Assembly: GCA_031261985.1 (NCBI GenBank)
Contig: JAISIR010000007.1
Location: 62,001 to 126,000 of the forward strand
Length of the DNA stretch: 64,000 nt
Direction of reading: 5' to 3'
From: Clostridiales bacterium
GTDB taxonomy: Bacteria; Bacillota; Clostridia; Monoglobales; WRBX01
Below the pieces are notes generated by a model. That model was not told the DNA's origin. It made no database searches and worked only from the letters and a program-made list of their open reading frames with translations. Below are positions 44,010 through 53,029 of the stretch, piece by piece. The position numbers and the translations under genes are program-made. The stretch's first letter is position 1. The number at the start of each line of letters is the position of its first letter.

Positions 44010-45149
44010 ATGGGTAGGCGTAAAAAAACGGAAGAAGTAGTAGAAACAAAGGTAAACCCTATAATAGAAGAACGTAAGCAAGTGCTTAAAAACTTCTTAG
44101 ACAAGGGTAAAAAGAATGGGTATGTCGAGCATGATGAGCTAATGGGCGTGTTTGAGTTTTTAGAGTTGACGCCCGAGCAGACCGAGAAGATTTATGACAA
44201 TTTAGAGGAGCTTAATATTGATGTAATTGGTGATATTGACAAAGAGCTTCAGGAGATTGAAGAAGAGGATTTGCCTACAGATGAGGACCCTGAAGAGAAT
44301 TTGCCTGAGAGTGTATCGATTGACGACCCTGTAAGAATGTATCTTAAAGAGATAGGTAAAATTCCGCTGCTTACTTTAGAAGAAGAGCTAGATTTAGCTT
44401 ATTTAATGTCTAAGGGTGATTTTAGCGCAAAACGCAAGCTATCGGAGGCTAATTTAAGGCTAGTGGTGTCTATTGCTAAGAGGTATGTTGGGCGCGGCAT
44501 GATGTTTTTGGACCTGATTCAAGAGGGTAATTTAGGGCTTATTAAGGCGGTTGAGAAATTCGATTACGAAAAAGGCTATAAATTTTCGACCTATGCGACG
44601 TGGTGGATTCGTCAGGCGATAACGCGTTCGATTGCCGACCAGGCTAGGACGATTAGGATTCCTGTGCATATGGTAGAAACTATCAACCGTTTGATTCGTA
44701 CAACGCGTCAGTTATTGCAGGAGCTAGGGCGCGAGCCTTACCCCGAAGAGATAGCGCGTGAGATGGATATGTCGATTGAAAAAGTAGCAGAGATTCAGAA
44801 AATTGCGCAGGAGCCGGTTAGTATCGAAACGCCGATTGGTGAGGAAGATGATAGTCATTTGGGTGATTTTATTCAAGACGAGAACGCTCTAGCACCAGCT
44901 GATGCCGCAAATTATATGATGCTAAAAGAGCAATTGATTGATGTGTTATCTACCCTGACGGTGCGTGAAGAAAAGGTGCTTAGAATGAGGTTTGGGCTAG
45001 ATGATGGCAGGGGACGCACTTTAGAAGAAGTGGGTAAGGAGTTCCAGGTAACGCGTGAGAGGATAAGGCAGATTGAGGCTAAGGCGTTGCGTAAGTTAAG
45101 GCACCCTTCGCGTAGTAAAAAGTTGAAGGATTTCTTAGATGAAAACTGA
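44010..45149 (+). CDS. rpoD: Primary RNA polymerase sigma factor (sigma-A/RpoD)
   Basis: A 379-residue sigma-70. Region 1.1 is short and acidic. Region 2 has [17 protein letters not shown], then the -10-binding [18 protein letters not shown], region 3 is intact, and region 4 has the helix-turn-helix [20 protein letters not shown] followed by [14 protein letters not shown]. It would recognise the TTGACA-N17-TATAAT promoters seen throughout the window. ATG 44010 is ten bases after GAGAGGGA; a TTG nine bases earlier is too close. Its end overlaps trmK by 11 bp. Confidence 0.97.
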   Translation: MGRRKKTEEVVETKVNPIIEERKQVLKNFLDKGKKNGYVEHDELMGVFEFLELTPEQTEKIYDNLEELNIDVIGDIDKELQEIEEEDLPTDEDPEENLPESVSIDDPVRMYLKEIGKIPLLTLEEELDLAYLMSKGDFSAKRKLSEANLRLVVSIAKRYVGRGMMFLDLIQEGNLGLIKAVEKFDYEKGYKFSTYATWWIRQAITRSIADQARTIRIPVHMVETINRLIRTTRQLLQELGREPYPEEIAREMDMSIEKVAEIQKIAQEPVSIETPIGEEDDSHLGDFIQDENALAPADAANYMMLKEQLIDVLSTLTVREEKVLRMRFGLDDGRGRTLEEVGKEFQVTRERIRQIEAKALRKLRHPSRSKKLKDFLDEN

Positions 45150-45708
45150 TATTACGATAAAAAAAGTTAAGCTAACGCCGCGTATGAGGGTGATAGCTGA
45201 ATTGGTAGAGAAGCACGCATGTGAGGGAATGACGTTGATTGATGTTGGGTGCGACCATGGGTATATCCCTATCTATTGTGTGCAAAGCGGGTTTGTGGAG
45301 CATGCGATTGCTGTGGATATCCGTCCAGGGCCGATGATGCGTGCGCGTGAGAATGTTGCTAGATTTAAGCTAGAAGATAAAATTGAATTATTATTAAGCG
45401 ATGGATTGGATAAAATCGAGCGTGTGGCAAGGAATATCGTTGTGATAGCAGGCATGGGTGGCTATGAAATCCGTGATATTTTGGCGCGTAGGCGTGTGGT
45501 GCTGTGCGGTGGCGCATTAAGTTCGGGTGAGGATTTAGAAAGATTAGACGAGCGGCAGGCTGAACATAGTGAGATTTACGTAATAGGTGCGCAAAAATCG
45601 ATTCCGTTATTGCTAGAGTTTTTTAACGAGAATGGTTACAAAATTTTAGAGCAAACGCAGGTAAATGACAGGGGCAAAGAGTACTCGTTTTATGTAGTGG
45701 CGGTGTAA
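45139..45708 (+). CDS. trmK: tRNA (adenine-22-N1)-methyltransferase, short form
   Basis: A Rossmann-fold SAM-dependent methylase that in Bacillus methylates A22 of tRNA. Motif I is [13 protein letters not shown], followed by [18 protein letters not shown] and [14 protein letters not shown]. At 189 residues it is about 45 shorter than B. subtilis TrmK; the C-terminal coiled coil is missing, and the frame ends soon after [17 protein letters not shown]. The ATG overlaps the rpoD stop region, so translation is coupled. Gene order rpoD-trmK-yqfO is conserved in Firmicutes. Confidence 0.88.
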   Translation: MKTDITIKKVKLTPRMRVIAELVEKHACEGMTLIDVGCDHGYIPIYCVQSGFVEHAIAVDIRPGPMMRARENVARFKLEDKIELLLSDGLDKIERVARNIVVIAGMGGYEIRDILARRRVVLCGGALSSGEDLERLDERQAEHSEIYVIGAQKSIPLLLEFFNENGYKILEQTQVNDRGKEYSFYVVAV

Positions 45709-45749
45709 ATAATTGTGGCTGTTCATTTTAATTAAAGGTGGAATTTATC

Positions 45750-46523
45750 ATGCTAATTTCTGAAGTTATCGCTAACTTAAATACATACGCGCCAGAGTTT
45801 ATTGCCGATAGTTGGGATAATGTTGGCTTGCAAGTGGGCGATGAAAATGCAGAGGCATCTAAGATTTTGCTGACGTTAGATGTTGACATAGATGTGCTTA
45901 AAGAGGCACTTGAAATTGGGGCTAATTTGGTGGTTACTCATCACCCGCTTATATTTAAGCCGATATCTAGCATTACAGATGAAGCCTTAGTATTTGCTAT
46001 AAAAAATAATATTGCTATATTTACAATGCACACTAATTTAGATTGGGCGACGGATGGTATTAACGATAGTTTTGCGCGGTTATTGGGTTTAGAATCTATC
46101 GAGCCGATTAGGCGGAATGATGATAATGGCGCGTGTATGGGTAGGTTTGGCAGTTTAAAAAATTCGATGTCTGCGCATGAGTTTATTAAGTTTATTAAGC
46201 AAAAACTTGGGTGTGAGGTGCTTAAACATTCTAGGCTGACGCAAGATGTAGGCGTTAAGATAAAGCGTGTGGGCGTATGTGGTGGTGCAGGCGATGAGTT
46301 TTTGGCGGAGTGTATTGAGCAGAAGTGTGATGCGTTTGTGACTTCTGATGTGCATTATCACTTGGCGAAAGAGGCATACAGCAAAGGGATTTTGCTTATA
46401 GATGCCGGGCATTTTGAGACGGAAAGCCTTGTGTTAAAGCCGCTTAGCAATTGGTTGGCTACTTGGTTTAATGGTGTGGAAGTAGCGGCAAAGTGTAAGA
46501 ATTATTGGGAATATAAGTTGTAA
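45750..46523 (+). CDS. yqfO: Nif3-like metal-binding protein (YqfO family)
   Basis: A 257-residue member of the NIF3/DUF34 family, often annotated as GTP cyclohydrolase I type 2 homologue. The di-metal site is visible: VVTHHPLIFKP, then HTNLDWATDGIN, and near the end DVHYHLAKEA with DAGHFETES. It is the short form without the PII-like insert. ATG 45750 has AAGGTGG upstream; GTG 12 bases earlier overlaps that signal. Fourth gene of the dnaG-rpoD cluster. Its true substrate is unknown. Confidence 0.92.
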   Translation: MLISEVIANLNTYAPEFIADSWDNVGLQVGDENAEASKILLTLDVDIDVLKEALEIGANLVVTHHPLIFKPISSITDEALVFAIKNNIAIFTMHTNLDWATDGINDSFARLLGLESIEPIRRNDDNGACMGRFGSLKNSMSAHEFIKFIKQKLGCEVLKHSRLTQDVGVKIKRVGVCGGAGDEFLAECIEQKCDAFVTSDVHYHLAKEAYSKGILLIDAGHFETESLVLKPLSNWLATWFNGVEVAAKCKNYWEYKL

Positions 46524-46562
46524 GTTGCTTTGCTAGGGCTTAAAAGAATAAAGGAGAACTAA

Positions 46563-47822
46563 ATGTTTGTAGATATAATAAACATCACAATAAAAGGCGG
46601 CGATGGTGGCAATGGATGCGTCGCCTTTCATCGTGATGCAATGACGCAAAAAGGTGGGCCGTCGGGTGGCGATGGTGGCAATGGCGGCAATGTTATCATC
46701 AAGGTAGACACTAACATGAACACGCTGATGGATTTTAGGTACAAGGGAAGATATATCGCAGGGCGTGGCGAGGACGGGACGAAGCTGAAACGGTCGGGCA
46801 AGCATGGCGAAGATTTAGTCATTAACGTGCCGCTGGGGACGATTATAAAAGATGCTAAGCGTGGGGTTGTAATAGCCGATTTAGCCGAGGCGGGTGCTGA
46901 GTTTATAGCATCGCGCGGGGGGAATGGCGGTTGGGGGAATACGCATTTTGCGACACCGACCAGGCAGACGCCTAATTTTGCCAAGGCGGGGCAGAAGGTG
47001 CTAGAGCGTGAGATTGTGCTGGAACTTAAATATATCGCTGATTTAGGGCTTATTGGGCTGCCGAATGTTGGCAAAAGCACGATTCTTTCGAGTGTGTCGA
47101 ATACTAAGCCTAAAATTGCTAATTACGAGTTTACCACGCTAGTGCCTAACCTTGGGATTGCCAAGATTGATGATGATTCGATAACGGTGGCGGATATCCC
47201 TGGGCTGATAGAGGGCGCGGCAGAGGGGTTAGGGCTTGGTCATGATTTTTTGCGTCATGTAGAGCGGACGGGAGTGCTTGCGCATGTGCTAGATGTAAGC
47301 GGGTTCTCGGGGCGTGAGCCGATGGATGATTTTGAAGTGGTCAACCGTGAATTGCGTAAGTATAGCGAAATTTTGGCGGATAAAGAACAGATTGTGGTGT
47401 TGAATAAAATAGATGTGACTTCTGAAGATATGTATGCGCCGATTGTGTCTGAACTAGAGGGTAGAGGATATAAAGTGTTTGCGATTTCGGCGGTGGCGCA
47501 TAAAAATATCGATGCGTTTTTGAGGTATGCGGTGGAGCGGATTAAGGCGACGCCTAAGCAAGAGACGATTGTGTATGAAATTGTTGAGGAAGAAATTGAC
47601 CGTGATGCGTTTACCGTTAGTCGCGAGGGAAAGATGTTTGTGGTTGAGGGTATCGGTATAGAAATGCTTGCCGAGAGCACTAATTTTGACGATGCCGAGA
47701 GCTTTGCATATTTTCAACACATGCTGACTAAAAAAGGGATTAATAAAGCATTGATTGAGGCGGGCGTTAAGACCGGCGATGATGTGCAAATAGGTGAGTG
47801 CTTGCTGGAGTATGAAGAGTAG
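46563..47822 (+). CDS. obg: GTPase Obg (CgtA)
   Basis: A 419-residue GTPase that binds the large ribosomal subunit and links ribosome assembly with stress and sporulation signals. The N-terminal glycine-rich Obg fold (NITIKGGDGGNGCVAFHRD and GGDGGNGGNV) is followed by the G domain (GLPNVGKST, DIPGLIEGAAEG, NKIDV). The C-terminal OCT domain ends DDVQIGECLLEYEE. AAGGAGAA precedes the ATG. rpmA and rplU, its usual partners, are not here. Confidence 0.97.
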   Translation: MFVDIINITIKGGDGGNGCVAFHRDAMTQKGGPSGGDGGNGGNVIIKVDTNMNTLMDFRYKGRYIAGRGEDGTKLKRSGKHGEDLVINVPLGTIIKDAKRGVVIADLAEAGAEFIASRGGNGGWGNTHFATPTRQTPNFAKAGQKVLEREIVLELKYIADLGLIGLPNVGKSTILSSVSNTKPKIANYEFTTLVPNLGIAKIDDDSITVADIPGLIEGAAEGLGLGHDFLRHVERTGVLAHVLDVSGFSGREPMDDFEVVNRELRKYSEILADKEQIVVLNKIDVTSEDMYAPIVSELEGRGYKVFAISAVAHKNIDAFLRYAVERIKATPKQETIVYEIVEEEIDRDAFTVSREGKMFVVEGIGIEMLAESTNFDDAESFAYFQHMLTKKGINKALIEAGVKTGDDVQIGECLLEYEE

Positions 47823-47847
47823 ATAATGGAGAATTGGGAATGGACGT

Positions 47848-47870
47848 AACATTTTGCTTTGCAAAATGTT
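47848..47870. repeat. AACATTTTGC palindrome
   Basis: AACATTTTGC-TTT-GCAAAATGTT, preceded by GAGAATTGGGAATGGACGT. The repeat at 23851-23913 has the same palindrome and a similar preceding AGAATG run. Confidence 0.6.
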
Positions 47871-47902
47871 GAGAAAATATAAATGTAATAGGGTGGATTA
47901 TC

Positions 47903-48211
47903 ATGAATAAAAGAATTGAAACGCTTCCCCAAATTTATGAAACTAAATTGCCTTTTTCTAGGTTGGACGATTCGGGAGAATTGCCTATTCGAGGGCTTAG
48001 TAGAGCGCGGACGCAGATTAGTGTTTATGATAGTTCGGGGCTATTGTGCGTATATGTTTTAGAGCGTGCGGATGCCGAGGGTTATGGCGAGTATAAGTTT
48101 TTTTATAGGATAGTAGACGGAACTAAATATCTTGTGGATAGCTTAGAAGAAAAACAGGCATTATTACAGATTGGTAAAAGGGAATATAGATTTAATGGAG
48201 TAATCGTATGA
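47903..48211 (+). CDS. Small protein paired with an AAA+ ATPase
   Basis: A 102-residue protein, family not recognised. It is predicted mostly beta (ARTQISVYDSSGLLCVYVLE, EYKFFYRIVDGTKYLVDSL) with no membrane span. GGGTGG lies upstream of the ATG. Its stop overlaps the start of the AAA+ gene (ATGA), so the two are made together, and it is likely a partner or substrate of the ATPase. Confidence 0.75.
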   Translation: MNKRIETLPQIYETKLPFSRLDDSGELPIRGLSRARTQISVYDSSGLLCVYVLERADAEGYGEYKFFYRIVDGTKYLVDSLEEKQALLQIGKREYRFNGVIV

Positions 48212-50301
48212 AAAATATTTTTAATGAAATTAAGAAGTTTAGTGATATTGAGGGCGTAGTGACCAAATTTTTAGATAGTGCGGATGCAAACATTCAAATT
48301 GGTGCCGCAGAGCATAAGCTATTTGTAGCATTAGTTGCCTATTTGTTTGTTGTAGCTCCTGATGACGAGCAGAATATGTTTATGTTATCTGAACTTTTTT
48401 ATTCGTTTGATGTTGATGGGCAGAACGATACCGAACGTGCGATAGGATTACTTGAAAAAGAAAGGGAAAAAAACGGTAATTTTTCGGACGACGAGAAACA
48501 AGTTGTAAAACTGTTTAGAGAAGCAAAATTAATCGCCGAGAGTGATATGAAAGAAGTAGCGGAAAATTGCAAGAAACTTTTACATCCTATCCATGGGGAT
48601 ACTTTAAAAGTGGATAATGAATTAGATATTTTTGAGTTGGCAGATTGCGTGTTAGATAGTATGGGTGCTAGTTTTAAGAGGCTAGTTGTTTCTAAAGAAG
48701 TTAAGCGTGCGTATATAATATCTACCATTTATTGTGCCTTCGCCAAGAAAAAAGGCTATGTAAAAACTGCTGGCGAGGTATTAGATTTTTCTGTTAATCT
48801 ATCGCCTAATAACGAGTTTTACCAATATTTTAAGACCTGGTATGATGACAAGCGATTTTATAAAGAGCAATATGAAATCTTTGAAAATTACTTCAATTTC
48901 TTTCAAGAGCCTGGAAGCCAAAAAAACAAAGAAATTAAATCGCTTTCGTGGGAAGATTTAGAGGGGAAAGTGACTGAAGAATTCCCAACTGGTGAGCCTA
49001 ATAAGTTTTTATCAGAAATTATTTCTAAAGCACAAACTAAAAAATCTTTAAAAGAGTATGATAAGTTAAATGTTTTATTTTATTGTAAAGATTTGAAAAA
49101 GAGCAAACTCTTTGACGAATTATTAATGGATATATTACATAAAGCAAATTTTTTGAGAGGAACTGGCAAAACTTATTTTTTTGGAAGCAGACTTGCACAA
49201 GGACTCAACGTTGGAAAGAGTTTTGATAATGACGAATCAGGGCGAATTGCTATATATAATTATCATCATCTTACTTTAACTAGGTTTTACGAAGAAATCA
49301 CTTCTACTACGCAATGTTTAATTGACAATATTAATTTTGGTTTAAAGAAGTATGTTTTTGTTTCTGGAGAGCAAAAAGGGCTGGATAGCATATTTAGCAA
49401 TTTTGATATAAGTTGTTTTAATGTAATTATAGATTGTGAGGATGATAAACCCGAGTTTATAAAAAACCTGCCAAAACTTGATGATTTAGTGGGCTTGCAT
49501 TCATTTAAAGAGCAATTAAACAGCTTAGATGCCTTGCTTAGCTTAAATAAACGGTTAGATGGTATTGTAAACAAAAGCGATTTTAACCTACATATGATTT
49601 TCACAGGAAACCCAGGGACGGGAAAAACTCTTTCTGCAAGACTTGTAGCGGAACTTTTGTACAATATGGGGTATATTAAGAAAAACAAAGTTGTGGAAGT
49701 TGGCGGCAAGGATTTAATAAGTCAATGGGTAGGGAACACTTCTCAAAAAACAGATAATGTCATTAAAAGTGCTTTAGACGGTGTCTTGTTTATTGACGAA
49801 GCATATTCTACCTCTGGGCATACCACAATTTCGGGCAATAGTTATAGTATGGATTTTATAACAACTATGCTTAAAGCTATGGAAGATTATAGAGACAGGC
49901 TTGTCATTATATTTGCAGGTTATAAAGACGAGATGGACGGTTTTATGAAGATGAACCCTGGCTTGCAATCTAGAATTGGTTACACCATTAACTTTGAAGA
50001 TTATACAACGGCAGAACTTTTAGAAATATTACTATCAAGATTTAAAGAAATTGAGTTTGATATTACAGAAAAAGCTATAATAAAAGCGGAAGTTCTTATA
50101 AACAAGGCAAGCAAAATCAACAATTTTGGGAACGCACGCTTTATTATGAATTTGTTCCAATATATTATCGTACGACATTCAGAAAACGTTATCGACAAAA
50201 CTGATGAGGCTTTAAAAATAATAGATGAAAATGACATAGACGATGGTATTTTAGACAAACTTGGAATGGAAAAACATATTGGCTTCGACGAAGGAGAATA
50301 A
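48208..50301 (+). CDS. CbxX/CfxQ-type AAA+ ATPase (SpoVK-like core)
   Basis: A 697-residue protein. Residues 1-430 are an unassigned helical domain. The C-terminal 260 residues are a CbxX/CfxQ AAA+ module: the entry motif LVGLHSFKEQL, Walker A GNPGTGKT (about 469-476), Walker B VLFIDEAYS (about 527), the KAMEDYRDRLVIIFAGY sensor 1 block, and the GNARFIMNLF arginine/sensor 2 region. This AAA group includes SpoVK, EccA of type VII secretion and Rubisco activase CbbX; all remodel partner proteins. No ESX components are nearby. Translationally coupled to the small gene at 47903. Confidence 0.85.
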   Translation: MKNIFNEIKKFSDIEGVVTKFLDSADANIQIGAAEHKLFVALVAYLFVVAPDDEQNMFMLSELFYSFDVDGQNDTERAIGLLEKEREKNGNFSDDEKQVVKLFREAKLIAESDMKEVAENCKKLLHPIHGDTLKVDNELDIFELADCVLDSMGASFKRLVVSKEVKRAYIISTIYCAFAKKKGYVKTAGEVLDFSVNLSPNNEFYQYFKTWYDDKRFYKEQYEIFENYFNFFQEPGSQKNKEIKSLSWEDLEGKVTEEFPTGEPNKFLSEIISKAQTKKSLKEYDKLNVLFYCKDLKKSKLFDELLMDILHKANFLRGTGKTYFFGSRLAQGLNVGKSFDNDESGRIAIYNYHHLTLTRFYEEITSTTQCLIDNINFGLKKYVFVSGEQKGLDSIFSNFDISCFNVIIDCEDDKPEFIKNLPKLDDLVGLHSFKEQLNSLDALLSLNKRLDGIVNKSDFNLHMIFTGNPGTGKTLSARLVAELLYNMGYIKKNKVVEVGGKDLISQWVGNTSQKTDNVIKSALDGVLFIDEAYSTSGHTTISGNSYSMDFITTMLKAMEDYRDRLVIIFAGYKDEMDGFMKMNPGLQSRIGYTINFEDYTTAELLEILLSRFKEIEFDITEKAIIKAEVLINKASKINNFGNARFIMNLFQYIIVRHSENVIDKTDEALKIIDENDIDDGILDKLGMEKHIGFDEGE

Positions 50302-50335
50302 ATCGGCATTTTTAATTTTCCGTTTTCAATTAAAT

Positions 50336-50380
50336 AAAAAACCCACTGTTAAGAGTTAAATCTCGAAGTGGGTTTTATTA
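50336..50380. terminator. Bidirectional terminator between the AAA+ and stalk-domain genes
   Basis: AAAACCCACT pairs with AGTGGGTTTT (50367-50376); A-run before and T-run after. Confidence 0.85.
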
Positions 50381-50397
50381 GTTTCGCATAAAAAGAT

Positions 50398-51204
50398 TCA
50401 CATAAATAGGTCCTCGTAGGCGTCTATGTCGCCGACTAATATTATTGCATATTTTTTAGAGTCGGTCTGCTCGTAGCCTAAAAAGATTACTATATTATCT
50501 TTCGTATAACTTTGGATATAAAAGTCATCTGAATCGTAAAAATCGTTGTAATCGCCAAAACCGACCGACTCTAGCTGCTTGCCATAATCGGCAAAATTTT
50601 CTTCAGCCGAAAGTGGGTAATAGTAGGTGGTGGCAACTCCCGAAGAGAAACTCCCGACAAAGTTTAAGTTGTATGTAGCGCCAAAATCGATAACAGTGGG
50701 GAATTCAGAGTAGTATTTAATTTTGTCGTCTGATGTTGATGGAGGTTGGTTAATAGGGGTATTATCGATTGGATTGATATTGGTGGTGGAAATATAAACA
50801 CTTTGTGTGACGTCGATCCAGTTGACGGTTAGACCTAAAAATTCGCTGATATATCGGATAGGAACAAGGGTTCTGCCATTTAGCTCGAAAGGCGCGACGT
50901 CTATAGTTTTTACCAGCGAATTTACCGATACAGTGGGCTTGTTAAGTGTAAAAATGATTGTGTTGCTATCTGTGGTTATAGTCACTTGTTCGCCAGCAGA
51001 GTTATCGGAATACCCTACCTGTGCGCCATAAGTTTCGGCTATTTTACGCAAAGGAACAAAGACGCGATTGTCTTTTTCGATGGGAGGTTGGTCGAATGAT
51101 AAAAGCTTGCCGTTAAAAAACACATCGATATTATTTGATGCGTGAGCGGTTAGAGGCGCGACTATAAGAACAAAGATTATTGCGAAAATCGATAGCTTTT
51201 TCAT
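50398..51204 (-). CDS. Secreted stalk-domain (copper amine oxidase N-like) protein
   Basis: A 268-residue exported protein. Signal peptide MKKLSIFAIIFVLIVAPLTAHA. The amine-oxidase-N-like stalk domain follows: VFFNGKLLSFDQPPIEKDNR, VFVPLRKIAETYGAQVGY, then GRTLVPIRYISEFLGLTVNW. The C-terminal 120 residues form a separate beta-rich domain I cannot name. The stalk domain is a structural module of Firmicutes surface proteins, not an enzyme. ATG 51202-51204 has AAGGAG ten bases upstream; the longer frame starts in untranslated leader. Confidence 0.88.
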   Translation of the reverse strand: MKKLSIFAIIFVLIVAPLTAHASNNIDVFFNGKLLSFDQPPIEKDNRVFVPLRKIAETYGAQVGYSDNSAGEQVTITTDSNTIIFTLNKPTVSVNSLVKTIDVAPFELNGRTLVPIRYISEFLGLTVNWIDVTQSVYISTTNINPIDNTPINQPPSTSDDKIKYYSEFPTVIDFGATYNLNFVGSFSSGVATTYYYPLSAEENFADYGKQLESVGFGDYNDFYDSDDFYIQSYTKDNIVIFLGYEQTDSKKYAIILVGDIDAYEDLFM

Positions 51205-51247
51205 AAAAGCATGCTCCTTATAAAGTGTTTTATCAAGATAAACAAGT

Positions 51248-51298
51248 AAAAACAAAGACTACTTTTTTTAGAACAAGTTCTTTCAAAAAGTAGTCTTT
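51248..51298 (-). terminator. Terminator after rplL
   Basis: A long 14-bp stem (51298-51285 with 51267-51254) and GTTTTT on the minus strand. Confidence 0.88.
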
Positions 51299-51313
51299 AG
51301 CATTATTAATTAA

Positions 51314-51694
51314 TTATTGTAATTCTGCGGTTGCGCCTGCTTCAGCAAGTTTCTTTTGCATTTCTTCTGCATCTGCTTTTGCAACGCCTTCTTTTAAAGT
51401 TTTAGGCGCTCCATCTACTAAGTCTTTAGCTTCTTTTAAGCCTAGGCCTGTAATTTCGCGTACAACTTTGATAACTTTAATCTTCTCGCCGCCTGCTTCT
51501 TTAAGCACAACGTTGAACTCAGATTTCTCGGCACCGGCATCGCCTGCGCCACCTGCTGCTGGAGCTGCTGCAACGGCTACAGGAGCGGCTGCGCTAACGC
51601 CAAATTCTTCTTCTAAAGCTTTAACTAATTCTGATAATTCTAAAACTGTAAGTGCTTTAACACTTTCCATAACTTTTTCTACATTTGAAGGCAT
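51314..51694 (-). CDS. rplL: Ribosomal protein L7/L12
   Basis: A 126-residue protein that forms the ribosomal stalk and recruits translation factors. It has the N-terminal dimer helix ([20 protein letters not shown]), an Ala/Gly hinge ([16 protein letters not shown]), and the C-terminal domain with [20 protein letters not shown]. Shine-Dalgarno AGGAGAA. Co-transcribed with rplJ 96 bp upstream. Codons are of the highly expressed type. Confidence 0.98.
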   Translation of the reverse strand: MPSNVEKVMESVKALTVLELSELVKALEEEFGVSAAAPVAVAAAPAAGGAGDAGAEKSEFNVVLKEAGGEKIKVIKVVREITGLGLKEAKDLVDGAPKTLKEGVAKADAEEMQKKLAEAGATAELQ

Positions 51695-51790
51695 GATATG
51701 ACTTCTCCTTTTTTTTATTATTAATTTAGTAATAGGTTTTTAAAATTAGCCACGGCAACCTATAATAAACCGTGTATTATGCTGCTTGAT

Positions 51791-52324
51791 TTAAGCGGCA
51801 CTTTGTTTTTGAGCAATTGCATTTAGTACACGCGCTAGCCCTGATAGGTTGGCGTTTAGTACATTGGCTAGACCAGAAATTGGGCTGTTTAAGCCGCGTA
51901 ATACCTGACCGATAAGCACCTCTTTTGGTGGTAGCTCGGCGATTTTTTTAATGGTTGCGCCGTCTACAACTTTACCTTCGATAAAGCCTGCTTTAATCTC
52001 GATACATTCGTTTTCTTTAGCAAAATCGCACATTACTTTTGCAGGGGCGATAATATCATCGCTACTTGTAGCAATAGATGTAGGACCTTCTAATTGAGAA
52101 TCTAGCTCGGTTAAGCCGGTATTGTTAATGGCAAAACGCAACATTGTGTTTTTCTCGATAGAATAGTTAACGCCACGCGCGCGTGCGCTGCTACGAAGTT
52201 TGGTATCATCCTCGACATTTATGCCGCGATAATTTACCAATACACCACAAACAGCCTCGCTTAGGCGTTTGGTTAATTCGTCTACCTTAAGCTTTTTTTG
52301 TTCTAAAACTTGCTTGCTTGGCAA
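51791..52324 (-). CDS. rplJ: Ribosomal protein L10
   Basis: A 177-residue base of the L7/L12 stalk. It has VLEQKKLKVDELTKRL, VLVNYRGINVEDDTKLR and the closing LARVLNAIAQK. I start at TTG 52322-52324, six bases after GAGGTG, which gives the family N-terminus MPSKQ; the GTG at 52331 is part of that Shine-Dalgarno. The mRNA has an L10-type leader, so the protein (with L12) probably represses its own operon. Confidence 0.97.
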   Translation of the reverse strand: MPSKQVLEQKKLKVDELTKRLSEAVCGVLVNYRGINVEDDTKLRSSARARGVNYSIEKNTMLRFAINNTGLTELDSQLEGPTSIATSSDDIIAPAKVMCDFAKENECIEIKAGFIEGKVVDGATIKKIAELPPKEVLIGQVLRGLNSPISGLANVLNANLSGLARVLNAIAQKQSAA

Positions 52325-52573
52325 TAGTTTCACCTCGGTTCGGTTTGGAGTTTGCTAGAAGTTTTTTAATCGCAATGGAGGGAATGGCGGATGGAATTAA
52401 AAAAACCTTCTGTTTTTTACTAGATAAAATAGATATCCATAGCAAAAAAAGAAAGTAAACTTGTAATATATTAAGCGCAAGCACGCTTTTTAATTTAAAG
52501 TTTGACTCCTCGGTAGGGTTTACAAATTTTCAAGGCAAAGCCTTATAAAAAAGACCTACTGTCTATGGAACTT
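52325..52573 (-). ncRNA. L10 leader of the rplJ-rplL mRNA
   Basis: The 250-nt leader carries the Firmicutes L10-leader core at 52567-52504. It reads AGACAGTAGG at the 5' arm and CCTACCGAGGAGTC at the 3' arm, with an internal GGCTTTGCC hairpin, forming the kink-turn-like site bound by L10(L12)4. Downstream, near 52400, lies an A/T-rich hairpin with a T-run (AAAAAAC with GTTTTTT) that could act as the attenuator. Regulation by transcription attenuation is known for this leader class; the attenuator here is inference. Confidence 0.85.
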
Positions 52574-52578
52574 TAAAT

Positions 52579-52607
52579 ATTATATCATAAGTGTGAGGGT
52601 TTGTCAA
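52579..52607 (-). promoter_or_regulatory. rplJ-rplL promoter
   Basis: On the minus strand TTGACA (52607-52602), 17 bp, TATAAT (52584-52579). Confidence 0.9.
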
Positions 52608-52683
52608 TACTTTTAAGGGAAATAATTGAAAATGCGAGAAAAAAATTGAAAGTGCAACAAATATCAGTCGCACTTTTTATAAA

Positions 52684-52899
52684 TTAATAAGGTCTATCGT
52701 CACGTTTTTTAAACGAATCTTCTATTGCAATATCCCAAGCGTCTTTTTTAGGTTTCTCAGGCGCCCAACCGTCAAGCCCATATTCCGCGCCATCGGGGTT
52801 GCCATAGCGATTTACATTATAAGGCGAATTAGGGTCGGTAAATTCTGGACCTGCAAAGTTGCGTATTGCATGTAATTTAATAAGTGTAGATGTTCTCAT
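52684..52899 (-). CDS. Small orphan protein (71 residues)
   Basis: A short soluble protein with no family I recognise. It has a basic N-terminus, then a Pro/Gly/Asn-rich middle (NSPYNVNRYGNPDG), and a Lys/Asp-rich end. GGGGAG precedes the ATG and a full promoter lies upstream (52949-52977), which supports a real gene. Monocistronic and divergent from the cation-efflux gene. Confidence 0.68.
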   Translation of the reverse strand: MRTSTLIKLHAIRNFAGPEFTDPNSPYNVNRYGNPDGAEYGLDGWAPEKPKKDAWDIAIEDSFKKRDDRPY

Positions 52900-52948
52900 A
52901 AAGAACTCCCCTTTCTTTATTCTAGCTATTAATAACTAACTTGCGTGT

Positions 52949-52977
52949 AGTATATCAAAGTTTTTCAGGTTTGTCAA
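52949..52977 (-). promoter_or_regulatory. Promoter of the small 52684 gene
   Basis: On the minus strand TTGACA (52977-52972), 17 bp, TATACT (52954-52949). Confidence 0.82.
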
Positions 52978-52994
52978 GCCCTACGAAAATTTAG

Positions 52995-53023
52995 TTGACA
53001 AAAATTTGTGCTTTGTATATAAT
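52995..53023 (+). promoter_or_regulatory. Promoter of the cation-efflux gene
   Basis: TTGACA (52995-53000), 17 bp, TATAAT (53018-53023). The predicted RNA start coincides with the ATG at 53030. Confidence 0.88.
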
Positions 53024-53029
53024 ATTAAT

